From Bin80 sp026709335 (lineage in GTDB: Bacteria > Bacteroidota > Rhodothermia > Rhodothermales > Bin80), in contig OZ241385.1 in NCBI GenBank assembly GCA_965200825.1, forward strand, positions 2,232,001 to 2,296,000: a DNA stretch of 64,000 bases, written 5' to 3'. A program made the translations under genes and the position numbers. Numbering within the stretch: the first letter of the stretch is position 1; each line of letters begins with the position of its first letter. Shown in pieces: positions 9,447-19,800 of the stretch. The notes under the pieces were generated by a model. It saw only the letters and a list, made by a program, of their open reading frames with translations. It had not been told where the DNA came from and did not search any database.

Positions 9447-10964
9447 ATGCTCCACCTCCCCTTTGATCACATAAGGTCCAACATTGCTGATACCGCTGTT
9501 GCCGGCTCGGGTAGCTTTTCTGATTATGCGATAGAAAGCCGTTTTCGTGATGAGATGTTTCACGGTAATGGAACATTGCGCTCGGTGGCAGAAAAAATGG
9601 GAACGGCACTCAACAATGCCAAAATAGAGCAGTTGATACAGCTTCAAGACGGCGTTCGAAGACGGTTTCTTCATGAGGGAATTACCTTCACAGTCATCGG
9701 GCAAAAAGATGTAACTGAGCAAATTATTCCGATTGACTGTGTGCCACGAATCCTTACTGCATCTGAATGGGATCATATTGACCAGGGACTTCGCCAGCGC
9801 TTGCACACGCTCAATCTGTTCCTGAAGGATATTTACCACGAAGGGCGATCGTTGCGTGACGGTATTGTGCCCCAAGATTTGGTTTTTGGATGTCCACAAT
9901 ACCGTATGGAAATGGTGGGTACCAAAGTTCCTCACGATATCTATGTATCTATTTGTGGTACCGATATTGTCCGTACGCATGATGGATTTGCTGTTCTTGA
10001 AGATAATCTACGTGTGCCATCCGGTGTCTCTTATATGCTCTCCTGCCGAGCTGCGATCAAACGTGCAATGCCCAGACTATACCGGGCACATCATGTACGG
10101 GAGGTTCTTCCCTACCCGGAGCAGCTTTATTCCCAGCTGGCTTCTCTGGTAACCTGGACACAAAGTCCAAACATCGCAATATTGACTCCCGGTCAATACA
10201 ATTCAGCTTATTACGAACATGCATTTCTCGCAGGAGAGATGGGTGCCGAACTTGTTGAAGGTCGCGACTTGGTTGTACACGATGGCATGGTATTCATGAG
10301 AACGGTCGCAGGACTCAAGAGAGTTGATGTAATTTACCGAAGGGTGGATGACGACTTTATCGACCCTGTTACTTTTCGAAGTGATTCCCTATTAGGAGTA
10401 CCTGGACTCTTCCATGCCTACAGGGTAGGCAACGTTGTTATCGCCAATGCTCCAGGCACTGGAGTAGCGGATGATAAGGCACTGTATGCCTATGTACCTG
10501 ACCTTATTCGATATTTCCTCGCTGAGGAACCGATTCTCTCTAATGTTGAAACATATCTCTGCCGAACCCCCGAGGGGTTAGCTTACACATTGGAAAACCT
10601 TGATAACCTGGTGGTGAAAGAAGTTGGAGGATCAGGGGGATATGGGATGTTGGTGGGACCGCATGCATCACAAAAGGAGAAAGAGAGATTTACTGAACGG
10701 CTCCGAATTGACCCGACGAATTTCATTTCCCAGCCAACGCTCGCGCTTTCTCGTGCAGCATGCTTTATTGACGGGAAACTGGTGCCACGACACGTAGATG
10801 TTCGTCCTTTTGTATTACAGGGAAGAACAGAAACCTGGATCGCGCCCGGGGGATTATGCCGCGTTGCACTCCGCGAGGGAAGTTTGGTGGTCAACTCTAG
10901 TCAGGGTGGTGGTTGCAAGGATTTATGGGTCATCAATGAAGAGGAGGAGTGTAATGCTGGCTAG
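9447..10964 (+). CDS. Circularly permuted ATP-grasp type 2 protein
   Basis: CP_ATPgrasp_2 family (former DUF404/DUF407), about 505 aa, a predicted carboxylate-amine or peptide ligase. Family landmarks are RDEMFHGNGTLR near the N-terminus, PQDLVFGCPQYRMEM, VLEDNLRVPSGVSYML, LTPGQYNSAYYEHAFLA, and the ATP-binding stretch VVKEVGGSGGYGMLVGP near the C-terminus. The start is uncertain: a GTG at 9408 extends the frame by 13 codons. The 3' end overlaps the alpha-E gene by 11 bases, and a third overlapping gene encodes a transglutaminase-like protein. This trio is a recurrent conserved neighbourhood predicted to make and process a small peptide or amide-linked product; the product is unknown. Confidence 0.9.
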   Translation: MLHLPFDHIRSNIADTAVAGSGSFSDYAIESRFRDEMFHGNGTLRSVAEKMGTALNNAKIEQLIQLQDGVRRRFLHEGITFTVIGQKDVTEQIIPIDCVPRILTASEWDHIDQGLRQRLHTLNLFLKDIYHEGRSLRDGIVPQDLVFGCPQYRMEMVGTKVPHDIYVSICGTDIVRTHDGFAVLEDNLRVPSGVSYMLSCRAAIKRAMPRLYRAHHVREVLPYPEQLYSQLASLVTWTQSPNIAILTPGQYNSAYYEHAFLAGEMGAELVEGRDLVVHDGMVFMRTVAGLKRVDVIYRRVDDDFIDPVTFRSDSLLGVPGLFHAYRVGNVVIANAPGTGVADDKALYAYVPDLIRYFLAEEPILSNVETYLCRTPEGLAYTLENLDNLVVKEVGGSGGYGMLVGPHASQKEKERFTERLRIDPTNFISQPTLALSRAACFIDGKLVPRHVDVRPFVLQGRTETWIAPGGLCRVALREGSLVVNSSQGGGCKDLWVINEEEECNAG

Positions 10965-11919
10965 AGCCGCTGCGGATTTTTACTGGATGGGCCGATATTT
11001 CGAGCGCGGTGAGCACACAGCGCGCCTATTGAACTATCAACTTGGACGCCTCGTGGATACACCGGCCGATGTGCTCGCACATGGCTGGCAAGTCTTGTAT
11101 GATGCCCTTGGATATCCTTCTCCTGTTCCTCTCCAAGATGCCGACAATGCGGAGGCCTATATAATTGCCAATGCCTTTGCACTTGCTGCTTACCTGATTG
11201 AGGACACGGAAAACCCAAACGCAATTATCCAGAGTTGGACCCATGCCCGCGATAATGCGAAGCAACTTCGTCCCTGGCTACCTGTCCGGGTATGGACCTG
11301 CCTCAATGATGGCTTTTTTTGGCTGCGTGATTGCGACTTTGCAGAGCATTGGACCCAAGGGCCTGAGAGGCTGCCAGCCGGGGTCATTGATCGATTCAGG
11401 CTTTTATCCGGAATCATTGAATCGATGATGTCCAGGAATCACGCCTGGCGATTTCTGGAGCTGGGTCGCTATGTAGAGCGTCTACAGCTTCAAACAGCTC
11501 TGCTCAAAGCATGGTCGAATCCTTCAAATGAAAATTCTCAAATGTGGACAGGATTGTTGCGCGCATGCGCTGCTCTCGAGGCATACTGTCGAACGTACTC
11601 CATGGCGATTCAACCAAGGCATGCACTGGCATTTCTGACCTCCAATCCTGAGATTCCACATTCCCTGAGCTTTGCGATCCAACGCGTTCAGCATCTGCTC
11701 TCAGACATAGATCCGGCAGGCAGTCGATATCCTAGAAAAGCACCCCATCGCTACTCAATGCGCTTAGCTGCAGCAATTGAAGCCAATTCGCATGCATCCG
11801 CTGCACCTGAGGATACACAAAATTTTCTATCTGCCTTTGGTGAAGACTGCCACAAGCTGCACCACCTCATCTTTGCAGAATACATAGATTACTCCCTCGA
11901 GCAAGGATTACCCTCATGA
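10954..11919 (+). CDS. Alpha-E domain protein (DUF403)
   Basis: All-helical alpha-E family protein, 321 aa. The start is chosen at the ATG at 10954 because the family N-terminus MLARAAADFYWMGRYFERG follows directly and a strong GAGGAGGAG ribosome site lies just upstream at 10941-10949. ERGEHTARLL and the later FLELGRYVERLQLQTALL are the two family helices. Alpha-E proteins almost always sit between a circularly permuted ATP-grasp protein and a transglutaminase, as here, and are thought to work with them. Their biochemical activity is not established. The gene overlaps both neighbours (11 bases and ATGA), so the three proteins should be made in fixed proportion. Confidence 0.9.
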   Translation: MLARAAADFYWMGRYFERGEHTARLLNYQLGRLVDTPADVLAHGWQVLYDALGYPSPVPLQDADNAEAYIIANAFALAAYLIEDTENPNAIIQSWTHARDNAKQLRPWLPVRVWTCLNDGFFWLRDCDFAEHWTQGPERLPAGVIDRFRLLSGIIESMMSRNHAWRFLELGRYVERLQLQTALLKAWSNPSNENSQMWTGLLRACAALEAYCRTYSMAIQPRHALAFLTSNPEIPHSLSFAIQRVQHLLSDIDPAGSRYPRKAPHRYSMRLAAAIEANSHASAAPEDTQNFLSAFGEDCHKLHHLIFAEYIDYSLEQGLPS

Positions 11920-12776
11920 CCACTCGGTACACCATACTTCACGAGTTGAAATTTACGTACGAAAGTGCCGTAACCGGATCAGTAATTACTCTCTTTCTGG
12001 CACCCTCTCGGAATCTACACCAATTGGTTCACAGCTTTTCGCTCAGCACGGATCCGGGAGGATCGATTACTACTTTCACTGGCCCTTATGGAAATCGCGG
12101 GCATTTTTTTGATCGACTTAACCCGCATCATGAGCTTCATATCCGTGCAATCTCTGATGTTGTCGTAGTTCCGCGACCTCCACTCCCTGAATCTCTTCGT
12201 GACTTGAGCTGGTCTACACTTGAAGCACATATCAATACCCCGCAACAGTGGATCATGATTCATCCCAGCCATTTCGCGCGCCCCTCGTCCGCCATATTGA
12301 AGCAATTCATGAATAAATTCGGAATTGAGAGAGGAAACACTCCATGGAACAGCATCCAGAAACTGAAAACAGCGTTGCGCGCAACCTTCGTTTACGCGCC
12401 TGGAAGTACTACAGCGAATTCTCCAATTGATCACATACTTGAAAGCGGTCAAGGCGTATGTCAAGACTATGCCCACGTGATGCTTTCGATATTGCGAAGC
12501 TGGGGGATTCCCTCTCGTTACGTGTCAGGATACCTTGGAGCAGACAGTAGTTCCAGCGGCCGCAGTGAGAGCCATGCATGGGTTGAATGCTGGCTTCCAA
12601 ACGTAGGCTGGTTTGGGGTAGATCCTGTTAACGACGGTGACTGCGATGAACGTCACATCCAGGTTGCAGTTGGGAGGGATTACAGGGATATTCCTCCTGT
12701 ACGAGGCATTTTCAATGGCTCGCTGAATTCCAAGCTCACCACTCATGTAAAAATCGTTCGCCAAGAGCTCAGATGA
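11916..12776 (+). CDS. Transglutaminase-like cysteine protease with bacterial N-terminal domain
   Basis: Protein of 286 aa with the beta-sandwich N-terminal domain typical of bacterial transglutaminase-like proteins (residues about 1-90), followed by the papain-like core. The catalytic triad is visible: Cys182 in GQGVCQDYAHVM, His220 in ESHAWVECW and Asp236 in WFGVDPVND. There is no signal peptide. It probably hydrolyses or transfers an amide or peptide bond in the product of the ATP-grasp partner; that link is inferred from the conserved gene order. Its ATG overlaps the alpha-E stop (ATGA). It is the last gene of the operon; the next gene is convergent. Confidence 0.9.
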   Translation: MTTRYTILHELKFTYESAVTGSVITLFLAPSRNLHQLVHSFSLSTDPGGSITTFTGPYGNRGHFFDRLNPHHELHIRAISDVVVVPRPPLPESLRDLSWSTLEAHINTPQQWIMIHPSHFARPSSAILKQFMNKFGIERGNTPWNSIQKLKTALRATFVYAPGSTTANSPIDHILESGQGVCQDYAHVMLSILRSWGIPSRYVSGYLGADSSSSGRSESHAWVECWLPNVGWFGVDPVNDGDCDERHIQVAVGRDYRDIPPVRGIFNGSLNSKLTTHVKIVRQELR

Positions 12777-12930
12777 TGTGCTAACCGTTTTACAGGTGAC
12801 GAATTACTAAAATCACATAATCAACTCATGTCCTTTGTCCAGCCATAATGAACGACAGGAAAAGGAGACCCGGAAGCGCCTGCCTCGAATCGTTGAGAAA
12901 GACATTTTTCTTCCTCTTCTGCAGATCAGA

Positions 12931-14262
12931 TTACTTCGTGATCAGGCTTTGTCCATTCCTCCAGTGCACCATTGTTTCCATTTCCATGGAGGCATTGATC
13001 ATGTGTGCACATGCAGCAGCACGATGTCCAACTTCTGCATCCTGTTTCGTTGGCGTTCCTTTCCGGATCGCATCCAGCCACTCCTGGACATGTACAGTCA
13101 ATGAGTCTTTCCCTTCGGCATGGTAGACTTCCTCACCAGCGACCGTCGCCGGCGTGCGGGTAGAAGGCATCTCTTCTTGACGAACTGCAGGATCGACAAG
13201 GTAGGCATCTTCCAAAGCTTCCGGCCAACTGTTTGTGATCCAGCGATTCCCTTCATTGACTCGCTCAGGAATAAAACGGAGTCCTCCCCCGAATACCAGA
13301 GATCCTTCGGTTCCAAGAATTCGCATTCCACCTGAATTCCCCTCCTGGTTATTGAATGTCCCACTAAGATTCACCATAAAACCGCCAGAGTATTTCAACG
13401 AAGCATTGATCGTATCCGGTACATCCCGTGAACGTGTCCACCGATATAGATCCCCCATCGCGATCACACTTTCGGGGATTCCGGCCCCCATCAGATAGTT
13501 GATGGTCGTGCACGTATGGACATATAAATCTGTAGATAATCCGCCGGAGTAATCTTTATAGCAGCGCCAACGGAAAAACCGTTCAGGACTGTAGGGGATC
13601 TTAGGAGCCGAGCCGAGGAATAAATCCCAGTCTACGGTATTAGGTGAAGCATCTGGCGGAATGGGATATATCCATGCGCCGGAGGCCGTATTTCGGTTTG
13701 TAGTTGATCGTATCATGGTAACCTGTCCCAGCTTTCCTTCCCTGATCATCTGACGCGCCTTTTGAACGAGTACACTGTTTGGCCCGGAACTACCCACCTG
13801 TACCACGAGATTATTCCTCCTCTGCGCCTCGACGATCCCGTTCCCCTCTTCAATGGAATAGGTCAATGGCTTTTCAATATATGCATGCTTACCTGCATTT
13901 AACGAATCGACGGAGTGTTGATAGTGCCAATGATCGGGGCTGGAAATGACAACGGCATCAATTTCATCCCGATTAATGATCTCCCTATAGTCTGCCATCG
14001 TATCAGCTCTGCCACCGGTACGACTTTTCATACGCTCCAGTCGACCCTTGTACGCATCGCACGCTGCTACGACCTCTACCTCAGGAAACTGCTGTAATAC
14101 TTCAACCAACCGATGTGCCCGAGCACCTGAGCCAATCATTCCAATGGTAATCCGATCACTTGGAGCCACCATTGGAGAATGCGCCCCCATTGCTAACCCG
14201 GCCGTTCCTATTGCACTGGTACGTAGAAAGTCCCTGCGAGAAACTGTAAAATGCTTTGCCAT
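12931..14262 (-). CDS. Tat-exported Gfo/Idh/MocA family oxidoreductase
   Basis: NAD(P)-dependent sugar oxidoreductase, 443 aa, with the twin-arginine signal VSRRDFLRTSAIGTAGLA. The nucleotide-binding turn GMIGSGARAH is at residues 41-50 and the family EKP motif at 130-132 (YIEKPLTYS). A C-terminal beta-sheet domain follows. Exported Gfo/Idh/MocA enzymes retain a tightly bound cofactor and oxidise or reduce glycoside hydroxyls at C3. The gene lies just after a DUF1080 protein and a CBM9-like protein on the same strand (gaps of 16 and 51 bases), a set that fits oxidation of a glycoside to the 3-keto form and its cleavage. This pathway assignment is inferred from context. Confidence 0.88.
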   Translation of the reverse strand: MAKHFTVSRRDFLRTSAIGTAGLAMGAHSPMVAPSDRITIGMIGSGARAHRLVEVLQQFPEVEVVAACDAYKGRLERMKSRTGGRADTMADYREIINRDEIDAVVISSPDHWHYQHSVDSLNAGKHAYIEKPLTYSIEEGNGIVEAQRRNNLVVQVGSSGPNSVLVQKARQMIREGKLGQVTMIRSTTNRNTASGAWIYPIPPDASPNTVDWDLFLGSAPKIPYSPERFFRWRCYKDYSGGLSTDLYVHTCTTINYLMGAGIPESVIAMGDLYRWTRSRDVPDTINASLKYSGGFMVNLSGTFNNQEGNSGGMRILGTEGSLVFGGGLRFIPERVNEGNRWITNSWPEALEDAYLVDPAVRQEEMPSTRTPATVAGEEVYHAEGKDSLTVHVQEWLDAIRKGTPTKQDAEVGHRAAACAHMINASMEMETMVHWRNGQSLITK

Positions 14263-14278
14263 GATGATAAGTTATGAG

Positions 14279-15277
14279 TTACAGAATTGGAGTTAAAACA
14301 AGGTTTCGGTAGAGACTCCGGCCATGATCTCCCTGAAGATAAATGGGGCCAGGGGAAGCCTCATCCGCCGACATCGCGCCGCCCGTGACTCCCAGGACTG
14401 GATGATTATCAATGATCAAAGTTCCATTCAGGATGACGGTCAAATGACGCTGATAGAGAGTAATATCCAGGGATTGCCACTCACCCGCAGGCTTTTCTGC
14501 ATTGACCAATGGTTTGATTCGACTATAAAGGGCCCCCATATGGTGACTGTCCAGCTCCCTTCCATACGTATCCGCAACCTGAATTTCGTATCTACCCCGG
14601 AGATATACACCACTGTTGCTGCCCTCAGGAATATTTACATTCAATGTCAGACGAAAATCCTCAAATGTTGCATCAGTCCGAAGATTTCCGTAACTGATAT
14701 GCTCACCGTTCTCGGGTTGCACAGGATCATTGACTAGCATTCCGTCTTCGGCCCTGAACCCATTCATTTGCTGATCATTGATCAAGCTCCATCCACCGAG
14801 ATCCTGACCATTAAAGAGTTCAACAGGGTTTCCATAGGTTGCCCGTGAAAGATCCGGTGGAGCAGGCAGTTCAGGGATTCGCTCCGCTTCAAATTCAATT
14901 GTATTGGTTCCGACCCCTGAATGACTGGGAAAATGAGCCATGCCCATCAACCGATCTCCAGAAGGCTTCAGCATAAAAGTATTCGTGAAGACTAGATCTC
15001 GCTGGCTCCCATCCTGCATTTCTCGATTGACCGTTTGGGTTCGTGTGAGTGTGAGCACGTTTCCTGTGATATTCGCGCTGGCAACCGGAACAACGCTACC
15101 CCCATACCAAAGTAGTGAAGCATCTACAAGACCCTCATTATGAACCACTTCAAGCCAACCAGCCCCTCCGGGTAAATGAAGTGTCCAATGACCTTCATAG
15201 AAATCTATCGTATCCTGAGCACTACTCGAGACTGTGCACAGAGCGAAGCAAAACAGAATTAAGAGTCGTACCTGCAT
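14279..15277 (-). CDS. DUF1080 protein (3-keto-disaccharide hydrolase-like), exported
   Basis: Secreted protein of 332 aa with a Sec signal peptide (LLILFCFALCTVSSSAQ). The second half is the DUF1080 / LamG-like jelly roll: VELFNGQDLGGWSLIND, then the hallmark EGSNSGVYLRGRYEIQV, and LNGTLIIDNHPVLGVTG. Members of this family have been shown to cleave 3-keto-glycosides. The first half (residues about 22-150) is a small beta-rich domain without a name I can give. The order with the oxidoreductase suggests they act in sequence in the periplasm. Confidence 0.85.
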   Translation of the reverse strand: MQVRLLILFCFALCTVSSSAQDTIDFYEGHWTLHLPGGAGWLEVVHNEGLVDASLLWYGGSVVPVASANITGNVLTLTRTQTVNREMQDGSQRDLVFTNTFMLKPSGDRLMGMAHFPSHSGVGTNTIEFEAERIPELPAPPDLSRATYGNPVELFNGQDLGGWSLINDQQMNGFRAEDGMLVNDPVQPENGEHISYGNLRTDATFEDFRLTLNVNIPEGSNSGVYLRGRYEIQVADTYGRELDSHHMGALYSRIKPLVNAEKPAGEWQSLDITLYQRHLTVILNGTLIIDNHPVLGVTGGAMSADEASPGPIYLQGDHGRSLYRNLVLTPIL

Positions 15278-15328
15278 GAGTTCTTTGGTATAGTGTGTAA
15301 TGAATATAGATACAAACGAGCAATATTA

Positions 15329-16174
15329 CTACTCTGCACGCCGCTCAATGGGCATTTGAGGGCCTGTTAGAATCATACGCCCCCAGGTCGCATCATCGTC
15401 CCCGGTCCCATAGATCATGAAATGCCCGCCATATGGACCTCCATCCGGATCACAATGTACGATTTCCAGCCCATAGATATCTCCAACTTGCGGAGGCGTC
15501 CAGCGTGAATCGCTTTTACCCAATGTACTAGACATATGGACTCGCGCCTCTAATATAAAATCGGCTTCCCCAGTCCCCCATGGATCAAATTGAAAAGCAT
15601 ATGTTACGGACTCCGTCGGAATTGCTTCTTCAAGTCGCTGCTCTGTATCCGTTCCATGGCGCCACCAAGCCGCATAATCAGGGCGAGTTACATCGGCAAC
15701 AAAGCAAAATGCATTGTTGCCCTGGCCCCAATGCTCGGGGGCTTCGTCGTGAGGAGCCTCCATAAAAAAGCATATACTATCTCGCATATACCATGCATGC
15801 GGCTGCTCTTCTGGCGCCTCTACATCATTCACATTGTCCTTTACCTCAGCTCCAAAATACAGATACTCCGAATCCCAAGCTATGTAATAGCGAGCCTGTA
15901 GGTCATCCTCTGGATGTGGCTCATTGCCATGATCTGTGAGCCGATTACGGCGCCCATCATCATACCAGAATGTATGACGAAGACGATGTATATCCCATAC
16001 TCCATCCGTGAAAGCAAAATCCTTCCACTCAGATAATGCTCCATCTATTTCTGGAGAATTTTCCAATTGAGGAACGAGAAGCTTCACGGTCTGTGTCGGG
16101 CGCGGAGCATCCTGACCAACTGCCACATATACAGGGATGAAAATCACAAAGAGATATACAAAACGCTGAAACAT
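15329..16174 (-). CDS. CBM9-like carbohydrate-binding protein, exported
   Basis: Protein of 281 aa with an N-terminal signal peptide ending near YVAVGQ. The body resembles the family 9 carbohydrate-binding-like fold found in bacterial sugar-acting proteins: VPQLENSPEIDGALSEWKDF, a strand carrying RYYIAWDSEYLYFGAEVKDN, a YMRDSICFFME segment, and a final LEIVHCDPDGG. No catalytic domain is attached. It probably binds a plant or algal glycan for the enzymes encoded next to it. It is the first gene of the reverse-strand group with DUF1080 and Gfo/Idh/MocA. Confidence 0.75.
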   Translation of the reverse strand: MFQRFVYLFVIFIPVYVAVGQDAPRPTQTVKLLVPQLENSPEIDGALSEWKDFAFTDGVWDIHRLRHTFWYDDGRRNRLTDHGNEPHPEDDLQARYYIAWDSEYLYFGAEVKDNVNDVEAPEEQPHAWYMRDSICFFMEAPHDEAPEHWGQGNNAFCFVADVTRPDYAAWWRHGTDTEQRLEEAIPTESVTYAFQFDPWGTGEADFILEARVHMSSTLGKSDSRWTPPQVGDIYGLEIVHCDPDGGPYGGHFMIYGTGDDDATWGRMILTGPQMPIERRAE

Positions 16175-16825
16175 AAGAGTAATAGAATTTTATCGACGAA
16201 TAACTTCCTTTAATTAACAGTTTCCCAACAGGGTTCACGACCGTTCATGTTCTCCCTCGAGAATCTGAAGATTCCTCGTTTTTTCCTGATAATTTCGGAG
16301 TCACTCTTGATCACCTTCTAGTACACTTTGATAGTCAGAGTTTCCTGCAAGAGCTTCTTCAAATAAGGTTTTAAAATTTTAGATCAATCCAAACCGCCGA
16401 AGTCAAGATATTAAAGATTCGGTCCAATCGGTTGTATTGAATTAAAGAAATGCCTCTATAACGCATTAACCATTGGCACGATTGATTATAGAGCCCTGTC
16501 AGAAGACGGACTGCTAACACTACCAAGATACAACTAAAAAACCGTGGGTAAACCGTATACCCCGCTCAGCCAACAGATCCAGTCCAGAAGCTCAAATCAC
16601 TGGGTTTTCGTAGCAACCAGCATCATCTGGTTCCCAAATCATCTACCATAGCCAGTATAATATTCGGTCTGATTGGGTGGAAGAATCACTCAGACAGAAT
16701 GACGACAGTAGAGATTTCCTGCAGAAAAGCCCTTCAAGTAGATTATCTTAGTGTGCATCTGTAATGATTAATTCGTACTTTTCGGGTTATCCAGTGCACA
16801 CACGTCAAACATAATCATTTTCCTC
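16175..16825. other. Non-coding gap between divergent genes
   Basis: About 650 bases between a reverse-strand and a forward-strand operon, so it should hold two outward promoters. I see no convincing coding frame, RNA gene or repeat. Confidence 0.5.
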
Positions 16826-19800
16826 ATGCGTGCAATCTTTAATCTACCATTTTTTTATTCTTGGACAAGTACCGCTGTTGCCCTCCTGCTTGCTATACTC
16901 TTTATGCATTGTGGCTCCCAACCCCGGGGACCAATCCAAATAATCTCCAAGAACGATCACATTGTGCTTGTCGGCAATAACCTATGCTCGCGTATGATAC
17001 ACTTTGGTCACTTTGAGACGGAGTTGCATCAGCGATTTCCGGAGCATAAACTGACCATCCGAAATATGTGTGACGGTGGAAATACACCCGGATTTCGCCC
17101 CCATCCGGGACGGGTTTCTCCGTGGGCCTTTCCGGGAGCGGACAGTTTTTATGTGGATTTGTCCCAGCCTTCAAACAGTCAAGGACACTTTGAAACACCA
17201 GATGAATGGCTCACGCGATTGCAAGCGGACATCATTCTGGCATTTTTTGGTTACAATAAATCATTTGAAGGATCGGATGGATTGGCTTCTTTTGAGGCAG
17301 AATTGAATGCTTTTGTTGAGCATACGCAATCTCAGTTGTACAACGGAGAGACACCTCCGAGTTTGATTCTAATTTCACCAATTGCATTTGAAGATTTGTC
17401 GTTTCAGCAGGATCTTCCCGACGGAACACAGGAGAACATTAATCTTTCGGCCTACACAGAGGCCGTTGAACGGGTAGCGCAGAACCACGGACTCCCATAT
17501 GCAGATGTCTTTTCTTCCTCGAAAAAATGGTATCGTCGTACTCTGGAACCGCTTACAATTGACGGCTTCCAACTTAATGATGAAGGGTATCATTTACTGG
17601 CAGCCAGCATCGCAGATCAGGTGTTTGGGGGTGAACCCATACTTGACAATCAAATACGCAGCCACCTGCTGGCTGCCGTGAATGACAAGAACTGGTTCTG
17701 GCGGAATGATTTCAAAATTCCAAATGGTGTGCATGTATTTGGTCGCCGGTATAATCCTTTCGGGCCGGATAACTACCCCGCAGAGCTACGGAAAATCCGC
17801 CAGATGACGGCGATCCGGGACTCAGCAATCTGGATGACTGCATCGGGATCAGCCATGGACCTGGAGGCGGCCGACGCGAAAACACTTGCGCTTCCCGAGG
17901 TGGAAACTAACTATCAACCAAGCGAAAAGAACGGTGAGCTCTCCTATCTCTATGGCGATGATGCTTTGGCGACCTTCACCACTGCACCAGGATATGTACT
18001 GGAATTGTTTGCTTCCGAGGCGGAATTTCCGGACTTGGCAAACCCCGTTCAGATGTCTTTTGATAATCAGGGACGTCTATGGATTGCAGTGATCCCCAGC
18101 TATCCCCACTGGAAACCAGGCGATCCTTTGCCTAATGACAAATTGTTGATTTTTGAAGATACCGATGGAGATGGTAAAGCGGATAAACAAACCGTGTGGG
18201 CAGACAGCTTACATCTTCCAGTCGGGTTTGAACTTGCTCCGGAGGGAGTATATGTGAGTCAGGGAACAGATTTTGCGCTACTATCAGATACAAACGGAGA
18301 TGATCGCGCGGATACCAAGCAAATCTTGCTGAGTGGCTTTGACGATCACGACACCCACCATGTGATCAGCGCATTCACAGCCGGTCCATCCGGCGCCATC
18401 TATATGGCCGAAGGCGTCTTCCTACACACCAATGTTGAGACATCCTACGGACCGGTTCGTGGGACAAATGGTGGATTTTTTCGCTATAACCCCCAGCGGC
18501 GTCATCTTGAGCGCACTGCACAAGTTTCGATCCCGAATCCATGGGGGATTGCATTTGATAAATGGGGCCAACCCTTCTTCGCTGAAACTTCTGGCCCGGA
18601 TGTACGCTGGATGTTGCCAGCGACTATCAAACCCCGTTATGGCATCGCTACACACAAATCCTTTAACCTGATTGAAGATGCGCACAAGGTGCGGCCCACT
18701 TCGGGTCTTGAATTTGTTTCCAGCCGACACTTTCCAGATGAAGTTCAGGGAGATCTGCTGATCAACAACACGATAGGGTTTCTGGGCATGAAACAGCATA
18801 CGATGGTGGACGACGAAACTGGTTACATGAGTAACCATCGTCAAGACCTGGTTCAGGGTTCCGATGGGAACTTCCGACCGGTAGATATGGAGTTTGCTCC
18901 AGATGGATCGCTTTATTTCATTGACTGGCATAACGTATTAATTGGCCACATGCAGCATAATGCTCGTGACCCCTTGCGTGACCATGAGCATGGACGTATT
19001 TACCGAATCACATATCCCGCCAGACCCTTGGTGGAACCGGCCAAAGTACATGGGGCAACCATTGATGAATTACTCGATAACCTTACTCTTCCTGAATATC
19101 GTACCCGTTATCGTACACGCCGTGAACTGAGAGGTCGTGATGCCTCCGATGTGCTTGACCGACTAGATATATGGATAGAAGAACTGGATTCTGACAGCGA
19201 GAACTACGAACACCATCTTCTGGAAGCTCTATGGGTTACCTGGGGACTGAATCAGGTGGATAAAGAACTATTGGAGCGCCTCCTAAACGCAGAAGACTTC
19301 AGAGTTCGTGCTGCTGCGGTTCGTGTGCTTCGATATAACTCGCAACTTGAAGGGCGGATTGAATTATTTACGGAGGCGGCTTCGGATTCACATGGTCGAG
19401 TTCGGACTGAAGTCCTGACAGCAGCGTCCTGGCTGACTCCTGAACTGGGTTTGCCGATTGCTGAAAAGGCAAGCCAGGATATGCTGGATAAATGGAATGT
19501 GAATGTATCTGTGACTGCGATTGCTCACTTGAATGGACACCCTGTCCAATCCAATGATACAGAGGAAGATGCTCCTGGCTGGGCTGCTCCAAATCTCCCT
19601 TTATATACGCTCGGTAAAGAGGTTTATGCTCAAGATGGATATTGTAGTACTTGCCACAGACCTGACGGCAAGGGATTACCTGCATCTGGGTTCCCTCCAC
19701 TGGCTGGCACAGACTGGGTGTTGGGAGACCCTGACAGATTGATCAAACTCACACTACATGGCCTGATGGGGCCCATTACCGTTTTGGGGCAAGAATACCC

